Assembly (NCBI GenBank): GCA_035369845.1
Contig: DAOOVD010000004.1
Location: 1 to 64,000, forward strand
Source: DAOOVD01 sp035369845
Lineage (GTDB): Bacteria > Bacillota > Desulfotomaculia > Desulfotomaculales > Pelotomaculaceae
Reading direction: 5' to 3'
DNA: 64,000 nucleotides
The notes below the pieces were generated by a model. The model had not been told where the DNA came from. It saw nothing but the letters and a program-made list of their open reading frames with translations, and ran no database searches. Positions 61,046-64,000 of the stretch are shown here, piece after piece; positions within the stretch are counted from its first letter, which is position 1, and every line of letters starts with the position of its first letter. A program made the position numbers and the translations under genes.

Positions 61046-62899
61046 GTGAAGAATTTAGAGCAACTGCGCGTCCGGTACAGAGAGCAGTACAGGCAGAAGC
61101 TCAGCCGGCCCCGGATAGTGGTAGGGCTTGGCACATGCGGGATTGCCGCTGGTGGAGAGAAAGTGATGGAAGCGATCAGAGAGCGGGTTGCTGCGAAGGG
61201 GCTGGATGTAGACATAGACTTCACCAGTTGCATAGGCATGTGTTACAGAGAGCCCCTCGTAGAGATCGCCCTGCCCGGCAAGCCCGGCGTCATTTACGGA
61301 GACATATATCCCGACAAAGTAGAGAAGCTTATAGAGAGCGTGGTTACCGGCCGGCCCGTATTCGAGTGGGCGGCCATGCAGATAGTGGAAGACGGCGTCA
61401 CCCCTTACGAAGGTCTGGACATAATGGAAAGCGCCCCCTACTACGAGAAGCAAGTTCGTTCAGTCACCTCGCGATTAGGGCGAACGAACCCCGAGAGCAT
61501 AGTTGACTACATTGCCACCGGCGGGTACGAAGGGATAGAGAAGGCTCTCAAGATGGACCGGCAGGCCGTTATAGACGAAGTCAAGAAATCCGGTTTAAGA
61601 GGGCGCGGCGGCGGTGGATTTCCCACTGGGAACAAGTGGCAGTTCGTATACGGCGCCGTTGGAGACAAGAAATACGCCGTGTGCAACGCCGACGAAGGCG
61701 ACCCCGGCGCCTTCATGGACCGCAGCGTTTTAGAAGGCGACCCCCACGCCGTACTCGAAGGCATGATGATAGCCGGATACGCCATCGGCGCCGACGAAGG
61801 GTACATTTACTGCCGGGCCGAGTATCCCCTCGCCATCAAGAGGCTGAACCTTGCCATTGCCCAGGCCGAAGAGCTCGGCATACTCGGCGACAACATACTT
61901 GATTCAGGCTTCAGCTTTCACATCAAGATCAAAGCCGGCGCCGGCGCCTTTGTTTGCGGCGAAGAGACCGCCCTGTTGAATTCCATCGAAGGCAAGCGCG
62001 GCATGCCCCGGGTAAGGCCTCCCTTTCCCGCCCACAAAGGTTTGTGGGACAAGCCCACCGTGCTCAACAACGTTGAGACTTACGCCAACGTACCCTTCAT
62101 CATCCGCAAAGGCGGCGACTGGTACGCAGCCATGGGGACCGAGAAGAGCAAAGGCAGCAAAGTATTCTGTCTCACCGGCAAAGTCAACAACACCGGTTTG
62201 TTGGAAGTGCCAATGGGCATCACCCTGCGCGACATCATCTTTTCCATAGGGGGCGGCATTCAGGGCGGCAAGAAGTTCAAAGCCGTCCAGAGCGGCGGGC
62301 CGTCCGGCGGCTGCATACCCGCAGAGCATCTCGACACCCCCATAGACTACGATTCCCTCGGAGCCCTCGGCGCCATCATGGGTTCCGGCGGTCTCGTCGT
62401 CATGGACGAGACCACCTGCATGGTCGACGTAGCCAAGTTCTTTTTGAACTTCACCCAGCTCGAGTCCTGCGGCAAATGCACCCCGTGCCGCGAAGGCACC
62501 AAGCGTATGCTCGAGCTTCTGCAGAAGATCTGCGACGGCAAGGGCGAGATTGAAGACATCGCCACCCTGGAGCGCCTGGCCAAAGTGATCAAGAACTCCG
62601 CCCTGTGCGGGCTCGGTCAGACCTGTCCCAATCCCATACTTACCACACTGCGCTATTTCCGCAGCGAGTATGAGGCCCACATTATCCACAAGCGCTGCCC
62701 GGCCGGAGTTTGCAGCGCGCTTCTGGTGTACGTCATCGACTCCGCAAAATGCACCGGCTGCGGCGCCTGCGCCAGGGCCTGCCCTGCGGGGGCGATCACA
62801 GGCGAGAAGAAAGAGCCCCATACCATAGATGCAAGCAAGTGTATCAAGTGCGGCGCCTGCATCCAGAGATGCAAGTTCGATGCCGTTACCAAGGCGTAA
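61046..62899 (+). CDS. NuoF-like flavin/iron-sulfur subunit (HydB/FdhB type)
   Basis: The 617-residue subunit has an N-terminal thioredoxin-like 2Fe-2S domain (GTCGIAAGGEKV, CIGMCYREPLVEI). The FMN/NADH core follows (GLRGRGGGGFPTGNKW, CNADEGDPGAFMDRS), then the SLBB domain, the 4Fe-4S motif ESCGKCTPCREG and two C-terminal ferredoxin clusters (CTGCGACARACP, CIKCGACIQRC). This is the electron-bifurcating type also seen in HydB. GTG 61046 follows GAGGAGGTG; GTG 61037 overlaps the site. It would reduce NAD(+), possibly with ferredoxin. Confidence 0.93.
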   Translation: MKNLEQLRVRYREQYRQKLSRPRIVVGLGTCGIAAGGEKVMEAIRERVAAKGLDVDIDFTSCIGMCYREPLVEIALPGKPGVIYGDIYPDKVEKLIESVVTGRPVFEWAAMQIVEDGVTPYEGLDIMESAPYYEKQVRSVTSRLGRTNPESIVDYIATGGYEGIEKALKMDRQAVIDEVKKSGLRGRGGGGFPTGNKWQFVYGAVGDKKYAVCNADEGDPGAFMDRSVLEGDPHAVLEGMMIAGYAIGADEGYIYCRAEYPLAIKRLNLAIAQAEELGILGDNILDSGFSFHIKIKAGAGAFVCGEETALLNSIEGKRGMPRVRPPFPAHKGLWDKPTVLNNVETYANVPFIIRKGGDWYAAMGTEKSKGSKVFCLTGKVNNTGLLEVPMGITLRDIIFSIGGGIQGGKKFKAVQSGGPSGGCIPAEHLDTPIDYDSLGALGAIMGSGGLVVMDETTCMVDVAKFFLNFTQLESCGKCTPCREGTKRMLELLQKICDGKGEIEDIATLERLAKVIKNSALCGLGQTCPNPILTTLRYFRSEYEAHIIHKRCPAGVCSALLVYVIDSAKCTGCGACARACPAGAITGEKKEPHTIDASKCIKCGACIQRCKFDAVTKA

Positions 62900-62914
62900 A
62901 GGAGGGAAAATGAA

Positions 62915-64000
62915 TTGGCTAACGTCACACTTACCATAGACGGCATTCAGGTTACCGTTCCCAAGGGCGCTACGGTTCTTGAAGCTGCCGAGCAGGCTGG
63001 CATATTTATTCCGACTTTCTGCCACGATCCCGAGCTGAGCAGGCCGGGCGCCTGCCGGATCTGTGTGGTGGAAATCCCGGGCGCCCGCAACCTGCCCGCT
63101 TCCTGCGTTACCGAGGCTACCGAGGGCATGGTTGTCTACACCGCTTCGGAAGCTGTTATCGAAGCACGGAAGACCAACCTTGAGCTTCTTTTGGCAAACC
63201 ACCCGGAGGACTGCCTCACCTGCCACAAGAACGGGGAGTGCAAGCTTCAGGAGTACGCCTATATTTACGATGTCAAGTTCGGCGCTTTTGACGGTGAAAA
63301 GCACGGGTATCCGGTTGAAGATGACAATCCCTTTATCGTCCGGGATATGAACAAATGCATTCTGTGCGGCAAATGCATCCGGATGTGTGAGGAGATTCAG
63401 GGCAACAACGCCATAGATTTCGCCTACAGGGGTTTTAAGGCCAAGGTGGGCCCGGCCATGGATTCCACGTTAAGTGACACGGAGGTTTCCAACTGTGTGT
63501 TCTGCGGCAACTGCGTAGCGGTTTGCCCGGTGGGCGCGCTGAGCGAGAAGGGAATGCTGGGCAAAGGCCGCCGCTGGGAAATGAAAAAGGTCACCACGAC
63601 CTGCCCGTACTGCGGCGTGGGCTGCAGTTTTGATTTAAACGTCAAGAACGGCAAGGTTGTCGGCGTCACCTCGACCCGCGGTGATGTCAACGGCCGCGCC
63701 CTGTGCGTGAAGGGTCGCTTCGGCTACGGTTTCATCCACCATCCCGACCGGCTCAAAACCCCTCTTGTCAAAAAGGACGGTAAATTCGTAGAGGTTTCCT
63801 GGGATGAGGCGATCGGCCTTGTGGCGCAGAAACTGGGGGCCATAAAAGCGAAGGACGGCGGAGACGCCATAGGTGTCCTGTCCTCCGCCCGCATAACCAA
63901 CGAAGAGAACTACCTTATGAACAAACTGGCCCGCGCGGTGCTCGGTACCAACAGTATCGACCACTGCGCCCGTCTCTGACACGCTCCTACTGTCGCCGGT
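62915..64000 (+). CDS. fdhA: Formate dehydrogenase alpha subunit, selenocysteine-containing (partial)
   Basis: The N-terminal part resembles NuoG: 2Fe-2S ligands CHDPELSRPGACRICVVE, HPEDCLTCHKNGECKLQ and two 4Fe-4S motifs CILCGKCIRMCEE, CVFCGNCVAVCPVGAL. The molybdopterin domain opens with TTCPYCGVGCSFDLNVKNG. At 63977-63979 an in-frame TGA sits in DHCARL-U-HAPTVAG, the exact active-site context of selenocysteine FdhF/FdhA, where Sec binds Mo or W. The frame stays open to the window end. TTG 62915 follows AAGGAGGG. The enzyme should oxidise formate or reduce CO2 with the NuoE/F-like partners. Confidence 0.93.

Noticed and set aside
61904..63304. 466-codon minus-strand frame
   Set aside because: It lies antisense to the NuoF-like and FdhA genes; no motif or start site.
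1..64000. CRISPR arrays, tRNA or rRNA genes, prophage
   Set aside because: No regularly spaced repeats, cloverleaf-like sequence, rRNA landmarks or phage structural genes were seen.

Overview
The window reads as chromosome of a Gram-positive anaerobe of the Peptococcaceae type (Pelotomaculum/Desulfotomaculum-like). The grounds are: frequent TTG and GTG starts behind strong AGGAGG Shine-Dalgarno sites, a selenocysteine-type NAD-linked formate dehydrogenase, energy-coupling-factor metal uptake, corrinoid riboswitches and Clostridia-type housekeeping genes. This is inference from gene content; no rRNA or tRNA gene was seen. An exact Illumina P7 adapter sequence lies inside gvpN, so at least one stretch of the assembly is artefactual.

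Layout. 1-5.4 kb is a worn region: an IS3-type transposase scrap, a small membrane gene interrupted by TAG, htpG, half of a PIN-domain gene, a LiaF-like protein, a low-GC isoprenylcysteine-methyltransferase-like gene and a 22-codon stub of PEP synthase. 5.5-9.6 kb holds a small membrane protein, the lemA/DUF2207 pair and a secreted agmatine-deiminase-like enzyme. 9.7-21.3 kb is a metal/corrinoid block. On the minus strand, two tandem cobalamin riboswitches, each followed by a terminator, precede DUF2162, ExbB/TolQ-like, DUF2149 and an exported, membrane-anchored CobN-like protein. On the plus strand lie cbiQ, cbiO, cbiM and a CbiN/PDGLE protein, then DUF3842 and a CooT-like nickel-binding protein. 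21.3-22.0 kb is a noncoding dispersed repeat. 22-27 kb encodes a heterodimeric ABC exporter and an MFS exporter.

27.4-36.4 kb is a gas vesicle cluster, all plus strand and closely packed: an Hsp20-like protein, a CDC48-type double AAA ATPase, gvpA, an unknown gene, gvpO, gvpN, three gvpF/L paralogues, gvpG, gvpK, two more gvpA-like genes (J/S/M type), a kinase-like unknown and a zinc-ribbon membrane protein. GvpA would form the shell; F/L/G/K/J/S, N and O are assembly factors; the AAA ATPase and Hsp20 suggest built-in chaperoning.

36.4-58.5 kb is mostly housekeeping: a class A penicillin-binding protein, thiamine-binding-like protein, Pcm-like methyltransferase, beta-carbonic anhydrase, NlpC/P60 lipoprotein, HD-GYP protein, MFS transporter, NUDIX hydrolase, threonine synthase, TtcA-like tRNA thiolase, sirtuin, rhomboid protease, TsaD, a radical SAM-PDZ-DUF512 protein and a double-ACT protein. 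Copies of a dispersed noncoding repeat sit between several of these. 59-64 kb is a formate module: a FocA-type channel, an OB-fold membrane protein, NuoE-like and NuoF-like subunits, and the start of formate dehydrogenase alpha. Its in-frame TGA at 63977 almost certainly encodes selenocysteine; the gene runs off the end of the window.
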